Of a stretch of DNA of 64,000 nt, positions 44,850-57,474 are shown in pieces; within the stretch, counting starts at the first letter, position 1; each line of letters opens with the position of its first letter. The position numbers and the translations under genes are program-made. The DNA comes from Sorghum bicolor. Lineage: Eukaryota; Streptophyta; Magnoliopsida; Poales; Poaceae. The stretch spans positions 44,998,554 through 45,062,553 of the forward strand of contig NC_012871.2 in NCBI RefSeq assembly GCF_000003195.3, read 5' to 3'. The notes beneath the pieces are model-generated. The model worked only from the letters and a program-made list of their open reading frames with translations, had not been told where the DNA came from and did no database searches.

Positions 44850-46005
44850 TAAGAGAGTAGAAGAGGAACACCTCTGTGGCCTAAGTTTTTTTTGGCCGAA
44901 GAGAGTAGAAGAAGAACACCTCTCTAGCCTAAGTTTTTTTTCTATAGAGAGGTGCCACGTAACTGACACTTCTATATATTCGGACACCAAGTTTTAAATA
45001 TAGTGAACGCTTTTACGTAGAGAGGCCTTTTGGTTATGTAGTTTCGTTGTGCTGTCCAGTAAGAGTTTATTTTTTTAATATATAATCAGTAGTTTTTCTG
45101 TTTAATTCTTTAAAAAAAGGTTTGGAGACAATGTGAGAGCACCTATTGGGCCACACACCAAATGGCTCTCACACATACCTTCTCCTTTTGTATGCAAACA
45201 CCACAAACTTTCCTCTGCGCACATGTTGTCGTTCCCATGATCTAGATGGTTAATGCCTTAGCTAATAGTTAGTTGATAATAATTAGCTTTGTTAAAAGTT
45301 TAGTCAATTATTAGTTGAATACTCAACTATATTATACTAAAGTTTTAGTACTCGTATGAGATATACAACTGTGTAGTTCAAACATTCTTTTATTTAAGAT
45401 TGTTTTGATGTTGAAATATCCATCACAAGATTTATAGAGTTTATACCAAAGGAATTCATATGCTCATATAGACACAAGTGAGTTTGTAGTGGTAGAGAAT
45501 GATCTCGGATGGAAAAACGACAAAAAGTACAAAAGTTCTAGATAGCGATAAGTTATGAAACTTTCTAATTCACAACCTTGTTTGTTTGAAGTTGTTTTAC
45601 TGCTGAAATATAAGATTCATAAGATTTTATAGGGAAATCTATATGCTCTATAGTTATAAGTGAGTGTTTAGTGATAGGGAACGATCTTGGAAGAAGGAGT
45701 AACCAAAATAAAAATCGTAGACCTTCGATACAACTTTATATCCGAAAACCCTTTTTAATTTGAAATCATCTATCTAACAAAAATTACATTTAAATTTTCA
45801 CATTTGAAATTCAAAATTTTCAAATGACCCCGAATGTTGAAACGATCAAAACAAAACTTCTAGATTTCAAAAAGTTATGCAACTTTATAGTTAACAATTT
45901 TTTCATTTGAAATAATCTATATAAGAAAAATTATGTTTGATTTTCTTGGCATTTGAAATTCAAATTGTTCAAACGGAGGTTGTGGGTATGAGCGGCAGCG
46001 GTTGC
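44850..46005. other. Intergenic AT-rich region with small local duplications
   Basis: A 48-bp-period direct repeat (AGAGAGTAGAAGARGAACACC...) occurs at about 44853 and 44901. It is followed by a 9-bp inverted repeat (CACCTCTCT / AGAGAGGTG) around 44919-44956. Two diverged copies of a roughly 170-bp unit occur around 45380-45545 and 45575-45740 (shared AAGTGAG, GAACGATCT-like and GTTATGAAACTTT blocks). No gene is seen. Confidence 0.55.
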
Positions 46006-46230
46006 CACTACACCACAATACCACAACAGCGTCAGATATCTGACACTAAAACTTTTGTTTATCGATGGATGATCTGACGCTAAAGATAACTAAGAGATAA
46101 TCTGACGGTAATTCTTGATTTAGAGATTAACTATCTGTCGCTATAGGTAATGATCTTTAAGGTCGAACTATCTGTCGCTGAAACTAGATATAGCGTCAGT
46201 CTGTCTGTCACTTTAAAAATTGGGCCTCAC
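46006..46230. repeat. Left TIR and subterminal repeats of CACTA 2
   Basis: After the 13-bp TIR come about eight units of TCTGTCGCT, TCTGACGCT or AGCGTCAG in both orientations. The right end has the same motifs at about 56801-57060. Confidence 0.88.
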
Positions 46231-46740
46231 TCGCTCGCCCTAGGCGCCAAACCAAATGTGGAAATACCTCCTCCCGCGCTCGCCGTGCTCAGTGCTCAGA
46301 AAAAAAAATAAAGCCAAAGGATGAAAACCTCCCGTGGACTCCCTATCCACAGACAGAGCCGTAACTTCTCCTCTCTCCCACGCCTCCCCTGCACGCCGCG
46401 CCTGCACGCCGCCGCCAGCTTCTCCTCTCCCACGGAGGTCCTGCACGCCGCGGCCTCCCCTGCACGCCGCCAGCCCTCCCCGGCCAGAGTTCCTCCCCGC
46501 CTCCCCTGCACGCCGCCGCCAGCTTCTCTCCCACAGAGGCCCTGCACGCCGCGGCCTCCCCTGCACGCCGCGGCCTCCCCTGCACGCCGCCAGCCCTCCC
46601 CGGCCAGAGTTCCTCCCCCTGCTCGCACTCGAGGTTTGCCCTCTTCTCTGTGCCCCTGGATTTTTACGGTTGCCTCAATCCCACCACCAAGTTGCTGACT
46701 CCCATAACCCTAATAATCCCCAAATCTGTTGTTGAAGGTG
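46231..46740. repeat. GC-rich leader of CACTA 2 with internal duplications
   Basis: A segment of about 50 bp (CTGCACGCCGCGGCCTCCCC...) is repeated exactly at 46441 and 46561, with shorter CCTGCACGCCGC units between. Several frames stay open only because of the composition. It is probably promoter and 5' UTR sequence; capture of a host segment is possible. Confidence 0.6.
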
Positions 46741-47595
46741 TATGTGGCCGCAGATCTATAGTTGGAGGAGCCAGTGATGGAGACCTAGGTGGAGGAAGCT
46801 GAATATGAAGCAAAAGTTGAAGCCTTATTTTTCTGTCTCATCCTGGTACTTGAAACTTAGGAATCCTTCCAGATTTGTTATCTTCTAGTTGGTAGATGAT
46901 TCGACCATGTCTGTTGGGTGGACTTTGGAAGGCAAGGAATAAGGTTTTATATATCTGTTGGTTGGGTAGAGTATGATGGCTAGTGGGTAGGTTCTGTTCT
47001 TGATGTAGTGTTGAGATTTTGTATCTGTTCAGTAAATTAATTCTGGGAATGAGCTAGTGTTTTATATATCTGTTGGTTGGGTATAGTATGATGGCTAGTG
47101 GGTAGGTTCTGTTCTTGATGTAGTGTTGAGATTTTGTATCTGTTCAGTAAATTAATTCTGGGAATGAGCTAGTGTTTTATATATCTGTTGGTTGTGTGCT
47201 GCGACCTTATTAGTGTAGCAATTTATTTTCAGCAAGAGTCAAAGGTTAACAAAAACTTCTTACTGAAAGCATTTTGAAAATAATCAGGGTCTATATACTT
47301 GTTCTTACTATAAGCTCGAAACCATTTTAGGAAATTTTTGTGGCTCCTGTATTTGTTTCTTACTAAACAACCATCCTGAGAAATCTGTGTCCCAAATTAA
47401 CTATTGAGTTCTAAATGTATGTCATAATTTATTTATTCTTCTGTATTCATTTCAGTTCCCTAGGTGAAAGTACTGTGGAGCAGCCCCACTAAACCCAACG
47501 AGTTGTAGATCTACTGCTTCAACATCGTCCTCGTCTCATTGCTTGCAGCCAACAGATTCAAGTACTACAGGTACACTCAGTCCCCACAAAGACTC
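46741..47595. other. Intron-like leader of CACTA 2 with a 115-bp tandem repeat
   Basis: A 115-bp unit starting TTTTATATATCTGTTGG begins at 46945, 47060 and 47175 (about 2.2 copies). The rest is AT-rich, ending in a short exon-like stretch before the transposase ATG. Confidence 0.7.
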
Positions 47596-50500
47596 ATGGA
47601 TAAATCATGGATTAATAGTGATGCTAGGCACACAAAGGCATACTTACAAGGTGTCAACAGTTTCCTAGCTTTTGCATTTAGAAATTCAGCGGTTGGGGAC
47701 AAGATACTTTGCCCTTGCAGAAAGTGTGTTAACTCATTTTGGAGAGACTCAACTGATATACGAGAGCACTTGATATGTGATGGGTTTCTAAAAGGGTACA
47801 CAACTTGGAACTTACATGGGGAAGATAGTTCCTCTTTTGTGAATACCGACAATGGTGAGGGTGTTGATCTTGTGGAAGAGTCTAGTGAAGAGGATGACAT
47901 ATCTGCATTGCTTAGAGACCTAGCTTGTGGTTTAGATGATAGAGGGGATTTTGAAGACAACAGTTCAGCTGAGCTTCCAAAAGAACTAGTTGACCTCCAA
48001 AAGTTGGTAGAAGCCAATAGCCAAGAATTAATTCCTAATTGCAAGAAGTACACTAAATTGCGTTTCCTGATAGGCTTCTTCACATCAAGCTCCTTGGAGG
48101 ATGGACTGATAGAAGTTTTGACCTTATACTAGATCTATTTAATGATGTCTTACCTAAGGGTTCAACACTGCCTAGAAATTACTATGAAACTAAGAAATTG
48201 ATTAAGTCCATTGGACTTGGATACATTAGTATTCATGCCTGTGATAACAATTGCATTCTATACTGGAAGGAACATGAAAAATCTGAATCATGTCCAAAGT
48301 GTAAGGTTTCACGTTGGAAATCAGCTAGGAAGAGTCTAGATGGGAAAAATGTGTACAAGGTTCCTAAGAAGGTTCTTCGGTACTTTCCAATAAAGAAAAG
48401 GCTCCAAAGATTGTTTCTATGTTCTAAAACTGCACGCCTAACAAGATGGCATGATGAGGAGAGAACAAGAGATGATGTTCTTAGGCATCCTGCAGATTCT
48501 CCTCTATGGAAAGATTTTGATCTTAAACATCCTGAGTTTGCTAAGGATAGCAGAAATATACGTCTTGCCTTTGCCACCGATGGTTTTAATCCTTATAGAA
48601 CCCAAAGTATTAGCTATAGCATTTGGCCTGGTATATGTATTCCCTACAACTTTCCACCATCAATGTGCATGAAGCAATCAAATTTCATACTCTCTTTGCT
48701 AATTCCTGGAAAACATGCTCCTGGTAGTGATATGGATGTTTTTCTCCAGCCACTTGTGAATGATTTGTTAGATATGTTTGTCGATGGGGTTAGAACTTAT
48801 GATACATCCAAGGGTGAGTACTTCCAATCAAAGGCAGCAGTGTTGTGGACCATTACAGACTTCCTAGGTCTAGGCTATGTATCTGGTTGTGTAACTGCTG
48901 GTGAAGCGGCATGTCCTGATTGCCACTCATATACTTGTTCACATAGACTAGGTAATGGCAGCAAGACTTGCTATATGGGTCATCGTAGGTTTTTGGATGA
49001 AAACCACCCATTTAGGTTTGATGTTGATAAGTTTGGTTCAACTGAATTTAGGCAGGCGCCTACTCCACTCTCTGGGGAGGAAGTGTTGGAGTGTACTAAA
49101 GATAGTGTAACAGTTTTTGGCAAGGATCCATCTGGAAAGAAACCAGCAAGGAAGAAACGCAAGGAAGGGGAGCCATATGTCATTTTTAAAAGGAGGTCGA
49201 TTTGGTTTAGACTTCCCTATTGGAAAGATTTGATGCTGCGACATAATTTTGATGTCATGCACATAGGGAAAAATGTGTATGAGAACTTTGTTAATACATT
49301 CTTGGGTACAGATGGGAAATCTAAGGATAATCTGAATTCTCGCTTAGACCTTCAAGCTTTAGGTATTAGAAGTGATCTCCACCCTGTTGATCTTGAAGAC
49401 CAATTTTATTTACCACCTGCACCATATACAATGAGTTCTGATGAGAAGAAATTATTTTGTGAAGTACTAAAAGGGGTAAAGTTTCCTGCTGGTTATGCAT
49501 CTGATATACGTCACAATGTTCATGTCAATGAGAGAAAAGTGTTTGGCCTTAAGAGTCATGAATGTCACATCATCCTACAACACTTGCTACCGCTTGCTGT
49601 GAGGAAAGTATTGCCAGAAGTAGTTAGTGCTGCAGTGATACGTGTTAGTCATTTCTTCAAAAAAATTTGTGCTCCTGTTTTCCGCAAAAGTGATATGGAT
49701 AGTCTAGAGGCTGAAATAGCTGAAACCTTAAGCCTTCTGGAGACTATATTCCTTCCCTCCTTTTTTGACATGATGGTACATCTGATGGTCCATCTTCCTG
49801 CCCAAGCAAGACTGGCTGGTCCGGTATATTACCGTAGCATGTGGCCTGTTGAGAGGTAATTTCTATGAGCGTATTGCAGCATACATATAAAAATATACAT
49901 ACTTTACAACATAATGAGCCTATTATATTTGTATAGGTTTTTGATGAGATTGAAAGGTGATGTTCATACAAAAAGCCATCCGGAGGGATCAATTATGGAG
50001 GGTTCTATGTTTTATGAGAGCCTTACACTATGTGGACACTATTTACACAACCAAGTGCATAGAAATGTTAAAGGGCTGCAAGCTGAAAATTCCACAACCC
50101 CTTTCTTTGATAACATTGGTCGTGGTTTAGCTGGGAAGTGTACAGTGAGTTTAGACCACAAGACTTGGCTGCAAGCACATAGATATGTTTTGTTTAACTA
50201 TCCAAATATAGGGCCTTACTTAGAGTAAGTAATCTATTTCACTGTCACACCATATGTTTAGATTCTCTTGCATGGTAAGATGATAAATTGACCTTTGCAG
50301 AAAGTATGCTCACCACCTATCCTCAATTGGTGTTGGAAACCAACGAGCTATCAACCGAATGCAGCATGAATGCTTCCATGAGTGGTTTAGGTTGCATGTA
50401 AGTAGAAAGAGAACTTAACACATGCTATCTAAGTTGAACTTCTCATCTATCTTAATAACAATATTTCTTACTAATCATAGGTGCAAGAAATGTGTGAGGA

Positions 50501-51298
50501 AGTACCAGATGAGATACAAATCTTAGCCAAGGCGCCAATCATGAGTGCACAAAAATATAGTAGCTACACAATAAATGGATTTGATTTTCACACTGAGGCC
50601 TATGATGTGGGTAGGTGTGTCCAAAATAGTGGGGTCGCTCTAGTTGCAGAATCCACATGCTTCCAGAGGGGTGATAATGATAATGTCATCTTAGGAAACA
50701 AGACTTATTATGGCATTATAAAGGAGATAGTTGAATTGAACTATAACCACAGTGGAAATGTTGTTCTTTTCAAGTGTGATTGGGTTGACAACCGTGTGCG
50801 AGACAAATGGGTTAAAACCGATCAATTCGGGGTCACCAATATCAACTTTAAACATTTATTCAATACTGGTGAAAAAATATCAGATGAGCCTTTTATACTA
50901 GCATCACAAGCAGTGCAAGTATTCTATGTTCCCGAACATGCTAGTTCTGAGTGGGTTTCTGTTCATCAGTCCAAACCAAGAGACTTCTATGATATGGATA
51001 ATTTGGAGATTGAGCACCTAGATAATGGCAATGGACTAGTTCTGCCACTACCTGATCTAAATGCTAAAGTGACTGTGGATGTTATTAATGGGGTTGTCCC
51101 CACTATTAGGACAGACATAGATGGTATAGTTGTTGAGCCTAAAAAGTAAGTGTTATTTATGCAGTATGTGATTGCCTCATGGATTACCTAAAAAGTTTGT
51201 TCCCTTCAGTTTGTAATACTTCTCATACAAGGAAAAGATTGCTAATTCCTTTGTACCTTTTTAGGAGAAAAAATGTCAAGCGCAAGAGGAAGAGGTAA
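47596..51298 (+). pseudogene. TNP2 transposase gene of CACTA 2, five exons, one frameshift
   Basis: Exons are 47596-49855, 49937-50224, 50301-50397, 50481-51145 and 51265-51298. All introns are GT-AG and all phases agree. The protein begins MDKSWIN and has the transposase-associated domain with CPCRKC, then the TNP2 core (including NNCILYWKEHEKSESCPKCK and HNFDVMHIGKNVYENFVNT). A DUF4218-like region spans exons 1-2 (VYYRSMWPVER / HPEGSIMEG) and a DUF4216-like region is in exon 4 (YYGIIKEIVELNY, LFKCDWVDNRV). It ends in a basic KRKNVKRKRKR tail, possibly a nuclear signal. Total length without the lesion is about 1,114 codons, typical of TNP2. A single base is missing near 48080-48090, so the reading shifts. 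All other exons are open, so inactivation looks recent. It would cut and rejoin element ends. Confidence 0.92.
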
Positions 51299-51311
51299 TG
51301 GAGATGATGAC

Positions 51312-52896
51312 TGTTGACACTTCTTAACGCAACCACCGGATATCGGCGACGGCGCCAGAAGTGCCCTGGTAGGGTAACTCTATTTACTATTGGATAATTC
51401 CGCAAGCGCACAGAATGTACCGCTGTAGCACTTCACCAAGGAGTATTCCAAGGTATCGTAATTTATATTTTCCCAAGGGAAAGCGGCTAAGTGTGTTTAA
51501 CAAAAAGGGGAATGAGATTCCTTGAGTTGTCTAGTATCAACTAGTGAATAAGGGTGGTAAATAACGAATAGGAAGGGTAGTGGTGAATCCAAGGTCCTAT
51601 GCTAAAGGTAAATGGTAGAGTTAGCTAGGTGGGAGGACAACGAGTGAGTAAAGGACTCCTATGTATCTAACTTGACTTCTGTGACTTACTTTAATAGATA
51701 ATTGCCTTAACTACGCTAGAGCCTTACTAACTGTGTGCGAGGGATAGCCGAGCTGGTAAGACGCTTAGAAGGTTTTTCACCTAACCCCTTACCGAAAGCG
51801 ACTATTGGGCTTATGGACGCCTTACCTTTTAAGAACTAGCCTGTACGTGAGGAGAACCTAATGCCGCCCACGATCTGTCACCTACTAGGGAGTGCGCTCC
51901 TACTTTCCGTTCAAGCCAGCGGTAATCAAAGGTAATCTTAAGTATGAGCACCACGCTCACACTTAATCCTACAACTCTAACTAGTTGCAGCTAGCTAGAG
52001 CTCCTATACAAGATAGGACGATGATGCACACACAGGAGTGGTTACAGGTCACTAACTTCACTAAGACAACTATATTACTAAAGTAAATGCACAACAAGAC
52101 TAAAAGACTTGCACTAAGTAAGAACTCAGTAAAGTAAAGTAAGAATAATATATTGATAAAAGGAAAGTCTTACAAAAGTAGAAAGGTACAAGAGCTATAC
52201 CAGACTCTCCAGAAGACGACTCCGGAGACCCCGAGCTTCGCTCGACTCGACTCTAACTCCCACTCTAGACTAACTACTACTCTACTTGTATGCTTGGAAC
52301 TTGTAATGCACTTGGCCTTGGAATTGCACACTTGAAATGAAGGGTGGAGGCTGCCTTTTATAGAGGGAGATGGAGTAGGGGTTACTCCATCACCACGTCA
52401 TCGATCCGCGTGACATCTTCTCTCCACCCTTGGATCAAACCGACCTCACAACCGCCATTTGATCAACGGCAGGGGCAAATCAACATGTGGGACATGTGGG
52501 GAAGGTCGGTGGGAGGCCACCGACCCTGGAACCGCCTTTGATGTGGGGTCGGGCGACCCCACTTCTGGGCCTCTGGGCCCACCAGCAGTGTCCACAGGGG
52601 TCCCTTATGTCGGTGGACTAGGTGGCACACCTGGGTCCCACCAAAGAGGGGTCGGGCGACCCCCTCCCTGTGGGCCCAGCGTGTCACCTGTTGTCCCCTC
52701 GATCTCCTCTTGATGATTCTGATGTTGGCTTTGTCAAATAATGTCTTGAATTTGTTGTTCCTGCATAAACAAGCTAAGAGTACAAGTGGAACTAGTTATG
52801 GATAAAATATGTTCATGTCATGTCATTTCCCCTTGCAACCGAGGCATGTTGACGGTGTTTTGTATGTGGATTTCTATGGTATATCCACCGTCAACA
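51312..52896 (-). mobile_element. Solo LTR of Athila-like family B inside exon 1 of the second CACTA gene
   Basis: It is the same 1,585-bp LTR as at 12152 and 19789, in the same orientation, flanked by a perfect 5-bp duplication ATGAC (51307-51311 and 52897-52901). No internal sequence remains. It lies 39 bp into the reading frame and introduces stops. Confidence 0.95.
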
Positions 52897-54952
52897 ATGA
52901 CATGACTATGTATGAGAGGCAGAAATGGGAACAAGTTGCAAGAAACAAGGAGAAGATGGATTCCCTTAATCTTTGTCAGCAGAATGCCGCACTCCAGCCT
53001 CCGCAACCAAATAAAAGAACAAAGGTTAGGCTTGTACCATGATGCTTTGTGATCCTTCTCTGCACCAGACACTTTCACTATCTTTGTGTATCAAGAAGGA
53101 GAAGATAGTATAAATTAGAATGAACAACATTTATATTGTCATGTGCATTTCCCTGTAGAGAACTCATAAACCAAGTGATGTAGCCACTGAACAACATAAT
53201 CTGCGACCAAGACCACAAAGAAATAATGTTGAGATAGCAAATGAGCAGATTGTTGATGATCCTGGCTATGAAGTAGTTGGTGAGTTCTTATGTGACAATG
53301 AAGGTATTGCATTTCTGAAAATTTCTGAGAACAATTACTTGAATTTTGTGCTACAACTTTTTAGGACATATGCTGATATTTCTTCTGTACAGTTTTGCAC
53401 AATGGTACTCAAAAGAGGAATGGAAGGAAAATCACCACAATGAATGAAATATTCTCAAGGACAGCTAACATGCCTAAAATCAAAATAATAGTCAATGAAT
53501 ATGGACAGCCTGTAGGAGAAAATTATAGGAAGTTTGCTAGTGCCATTGGTTGTCAAGTGAGAAAGAAATTACCAGTTCGATTTAATGATTGGAGGGCTGT
53601 TCCCCTTGAAAAGAAGATTCAAGTTTGGGATGACTTGAAGGTATAACATTGTCTACCCCTATGCAAGTTGTCCAATTCTTAGTAGCTAGTATAATCTGTG
53701 CATCAATAGCAACTTTGTGTATATAATATCAATTAATAGCAGTTTAGTACAATTTGTACATGATCTGATGGCTCCTTTTCAATGGAAAATTAGGCATTCT
53801 ATGATATGGATGAGGCTGTGAAGAAATGGTTTATGAATACGGCTGCAAGGAAGTGGAAAGACTACAAGGCAAACTTAAAAGACAAGTTTTTTGATGAAAC
53901 ATCTAGAGATGAACAAATGAAGGAAAGCCTTAAAAATATATTAAATGATGATGACATCAATGATCTTATTAAGTTTTGGAGGTCTCCTGAATGTCAAGTA
54001 AGGAACAGTTCTTGAATCTCTCTTGTCAATTACTTGCCTATGAATGTGCAAATCTCAATGATTTCTACCATAGGCCCGCTCTGAAAGGGGAAAAGCAAAT
54101 CGTGCAAACTTGAAGGTTCATCATACATCTGGAACCATCAGCCATGCTTGCCGTAGTTATAATCTGGTACATAATTCTACCATGTTACTCATCCTATAAA
54201 TTAATTTGGGGCATTTTCATTGGTACATAGTTATAAAACTTGTAGGGTAAAGCACTTGGACGCCCTCCTCGAAGAGATGAAGTGTACATCAATACACATA
54301 CAAGAAAAAATGGAGTACCTTTAAGGGAGGCAGCAGGAACGATTGTATGTTTCCTCCAAATAAGAAACATGGACCTATTGTATACAATTTACTTATTCAT
54401 ATTTTGTAGGATGAGCTTAAAGCCATTGTTGAAGCTCAACCAGAGTTGAAGGACAGAACAATTCAAGAAGGTGATGCGTATGCTGCTGTTTGTGGAACAA
54501 AGGAGCCAAGAGGACGTGTTCGTGTTTTGGGTCTGGGACCAACTCCCCAAGAGATTGGTACCCCAGGGCTCAGAGCACTCATGTCAACAAGGATGCAAAT
54601 GGAAATTTGGGCTCGACAAAAAGCTGAAAGTAAGAACAAAATCCTTGAGCAATGAATTGTGGAATTGGAAGAGGAAAGGATGGGACAAGGAAGGACAAAT
54701 GTTGAAGTCCTATCGCAGCATGGCTCTAACTCACGACAGTATGCGGTAAAGAACTCGAACTAAATTATCTCTTTACATGTCTTAATGTCCACATACATTC
54801 ACTAGTAGCGGCTAATAAATATTATTGTTCTAATTCTTGTATAGAGTCCAATACCTGAAGAACATATTGATGAGGCACATAATGCTCCTCGTCGTGAAGA
54901 ATATGATAATTATGTAGAGGATGGAGACTATGGTCAGTATGGTGAGGAGGAT

Positions 54953-55455
54953 GAGAACTTGGTACCCAGTAGGAATGCTGCAGCCCGATCAACTATGAAC
55001 ATTACAACAGCAACAAATGTTCGCCCTTCCTTTACAAACGATACACATGTAATAAACTTCTTATGCCCCTGCAAAGTATTTGATTGTGATTTTGAATTTG
55101 TTCCTTGCATTACAATTCTCATGAGTGCATCGTTATTCCAGGTTCAAGTGGAAGAGAGCTTGCCCCCTCTAAGGCCTGTTGTAGCCCGAACAGCTATGAA
55201 CATGACTACTGCACCAACAACTGATATCCACCCTTACTTAGCAAATGATACACATGTAATCTTGCCATGCTGCTGCAATATTTAGTTGTGATTTCAAATA
55301 TGTTCCATGTGCTATAGTTCTCATGAGTGTATCATTTATTTCAGGTTGTAATGGAAGAGAGCTTGCTGCCCTCTAGGCCTATTGCAGCCCGATCAGCTAT
55401 TAACACAACTACCACAGCAAATGATATCCTTCCTCGCTTTACAAATGATGACTTA
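54953..55455 (+). repeat. Exon triplication within the second CACTA gene
   Basis: The end of exon 8, exon 9 and exon 10 encode three related 35-38-residue units. Each has a P-R-A-A/V-R-S/T-A/T-M/I-N-T motif followed by ...F/Y-T/A-N-D. The introns between them are also similar (start GTAAT, end TCATGAGTG...TTCAG), so exon plus intron was duplicated twice. Confidence 0.85.
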
Positions 55456-56140
55456 GTAATCTTTTTGTGTTCTTATGATTCTTTTGTGGTTTCATATATG
55501 TTCCTTGCTTTAGAATTCTTATGGGTGTATCATTAATTTCAGGTTGGAAAGGATGTGATATTATTTACTATAAGATCTGAATTAGCTGCAGCTAGGGGAA
55601 CAGTCATTTCGATTAATCCAAATACCATGGTAGGAGGCCAGCCTCTTGGGAATGAATACTGTGAAGTAGTTGTTAATGTTGTGATAAAAAGGGATGCTAT
55701 GTTACCTCAGCCTTATGGGGACATGATGACTATGGGTAGTGCTCTCAAGATGACCATTGCATGGCCTTACAATAAAGTAATATACAAGACTTGACATCAT
55801 TTTCATTTTGCTTTGATTTGTGATGCATGACCAATGTTCTTAATTAATTCTATCTGTGATAGATAAAGGAATGCAAGAAAAAAGATGGCAACAAGGCATC
55901 TAGACCTCTCAAGGGCACTGCAGGTATGTCCCTAATTTACATTCATCAAGTTGTACACAAAACTAGTGACAAGTTGTAAAAACCTAGGTACTAAATTCAG
56001 CTTATAGAAATATAATTGGAAGGCAACTAACATTTTGTTTCATCCTGAAGTAATAATTTAACTCACTGTTGTATGCCTGTACTACTATAGATGTGATGAT
56101 TTTAGGACATAGAAAAGCAAAGAACCATCAATTGGACTAG

Positions 56141-56800
56141 AGTTTTGTTTATCTAAATAAGAGCAGATCTGCTCTTCCATTTTTCTCTTAGCTGAAATTA
56201 GTGCTGGAGTTTTGTTTATTTGAATAAGAGCAGAGCTGCTGTTTCCTTTTTCTCTTAGCTGAAATTTCTGCTAGGCACAAACTAGAAGCATGTTTCTCTT
56301 AGTTGATGGGATATTTTACAACTGAAATCTAAACTTAACTGAAAGTTAAATTGATAACTCAATCTGTACATCAGTTTTCAATAACTTCTACACTTACTAA
56401 TTCCATGGTTATATTTTTCAGGAAGTGCTCTACACTAACCTTTGGCTTGAGTGTCTGGAAAATGATTCTCCTTATAATCTGATGGATGTGCTCTACTTTT
56501 GGCAAGCCATTCCTTTTGGTTTTTGAGTTCCTAGAAATGATCGTATGCACAAACCTTAGGATGTGAAACACAAACTACTGTATTGGTTGAGGTGTGCATT
56601 TATGTAATTATTTTGGTGCTTAACACTCTGGATGTGATGTGCTCAGAGTATACAAGACAAATTGGATGTTATATGTATTGTCTTGCATGTGTTATGTGTT
56701 TGTGTATCTTCGTGTCACATGTTGGCACTATATTATGCCTGATATTTGCTAAAAAGTGTATTTATTTTTTTTATATATATTTATTTATTCTGTTGAACAG
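56141..56800. other. 3' untranslated region of CACTA 2
   Basis: AT-rich sequence with an imperfect direct repeat of about 65 bp (GAGTTTTGTTTAT..TAAGAGCAGA.CTGCT) at about 56141 and 56207. No gene is seen. Confidence 0.55.
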
Positions 56801-57086
56801 TCTGTCGCTATAAATGCATGGAGTGTTGGATGATCTGTCGATAAATGGGTGATAACTGATAGTCTGTCGCTAAACAGTAGTAACAAACCATCTGTCGCTG
56901 TAAATATTAATTGCAACAGACTATCTGTCGCTGAAGCTACTATCTGTCGCTGAAGATTTTTAGCGACAGGACTTACAGCGTCTGTGAAAGTCTGTCGCTA
57001 TAACTTTATAGCGTCAGATCGTCCGTCACTATAGCGGGTTTTAGCGTCAGATCGTCCATCGCTAATCTTGGTGTTGTGGTGTAGTG
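56801..57086. repeat. Right subterminal repeats and TIR of CACTA 2
   Basis: Roughly a dozen GTCTGTCGCT / AGCGTCAGATCG units precede the terminal TTGTGGTGTAGTG. The whole segment is repeated at about 59143-59428 in the tandem copy. Confidence 0.88.
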
Positions 57087-57474
57087 TGCGAAGCGCACCT
57101 TTTACGTGCGACTTGTGACATTGCCAGCGGCCGCTGAAAAATGGTGTTCTTCCGCATGATCATGTGGCTGCCCAGTGAATTATCTTCTACAGTAGTATTA
57201 AAAGATATTTTTTTAATTTTTTCAATCCGTTTTTGGATTTTCTAGGAACCTTATCACTGGCGGTAATGAGCCTCTCATCTTGGACCGGTGCTGTTGTGAG
57301 GTAGTGGTTCACTTTCTCGTCGCTCGGTTACTTCTGCCGCCGTATAATTGCATTGGGTATGTATTTCTCAAATCTATATACTTGGGTTCTAATGTCTTAG
57401 CATACGTAGTAAACATCCGAAATTAAAGAGAATATATATCAGGTAGACTCTTCCTGTACTCGTGTCGCTAGCGT
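57087..57474. repeat. Flanking DNA of CACTA 2, first copy of the duplicated flank
   Basis: It begins TGCGAAGCGCACC. Positions 57087-57464 are repeated almost exactly from 59429 on. The last ten bases (TCGCTAGCGT) are not in the second copy and form the duplication junction. Confidence 0.85.

Larger units (their letters stand above)
51273..56140 (+). pseudogene. Second CACTA gene (Transposase_24 plus TNP1-like), 13 exons, broken
   Basis: Exons are 51273-51311 + 52902-53024 (split by the solo LTR), 53159-53279, 53393-53640, 53794-53997, 54074-54166, 54246-54344, 54410-54745, 54845-55048, 55142-55255, 55345-55455, 55543-55776, 55863-55923 and 56091-56140. They sum to 679 codons, with nearly all introns in phase 0. 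The Transposase_24-like region spans exons 3-7 (IVNEYGQPVGENYRKFAS, then RKKLPVRFNDWRAVP). A coiled, E-rich end of exon 7 follows. Exons 8-10 carry three related repeats. Exon 11 is TNP1-like (VGGQPLGNEYCEVVVNVV, ending MTIAWPY). The ATG overlaps the TNP2 end in another frame. Lesions: the solo LTR, and an in-frame TGA at 54653-54655. By analogy with En/Spm it is a DNA-binding partner of TNP2. Confidence 0.82.
46006..57086 (+). mobile_element. CACTA element 2, near-complete two-gene element with a solo LTR inside
   Basis: The ends are CACTACACCACAA and TTGTGGTGTAGTG, a perfect 13-bp inverted repeat, flanked by the 3-bp duplication TGC (46003-46005 and 57087-57089). Subterminal repeats with CTGTCGCT / AGCGTCAG cores lie at both ends. 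The total is 11.1 kb including a 1.59-kb solo LTR. It encodes a TNP2 transposase and a second protein with Transposase_24 and TNP1-like regions; both genes carry inactivating lesions. Its TIR and subterminal repeats differ from those of CACTA 1, so it is another family. Confidence 0.94.

Noticed and set aside
46321..46735. Overlapping ORFs in the GC-rich leader of CACTA 2
   Set aside because: They consist of CTGCACGCCGC-type repeats open in several frames on both strands.
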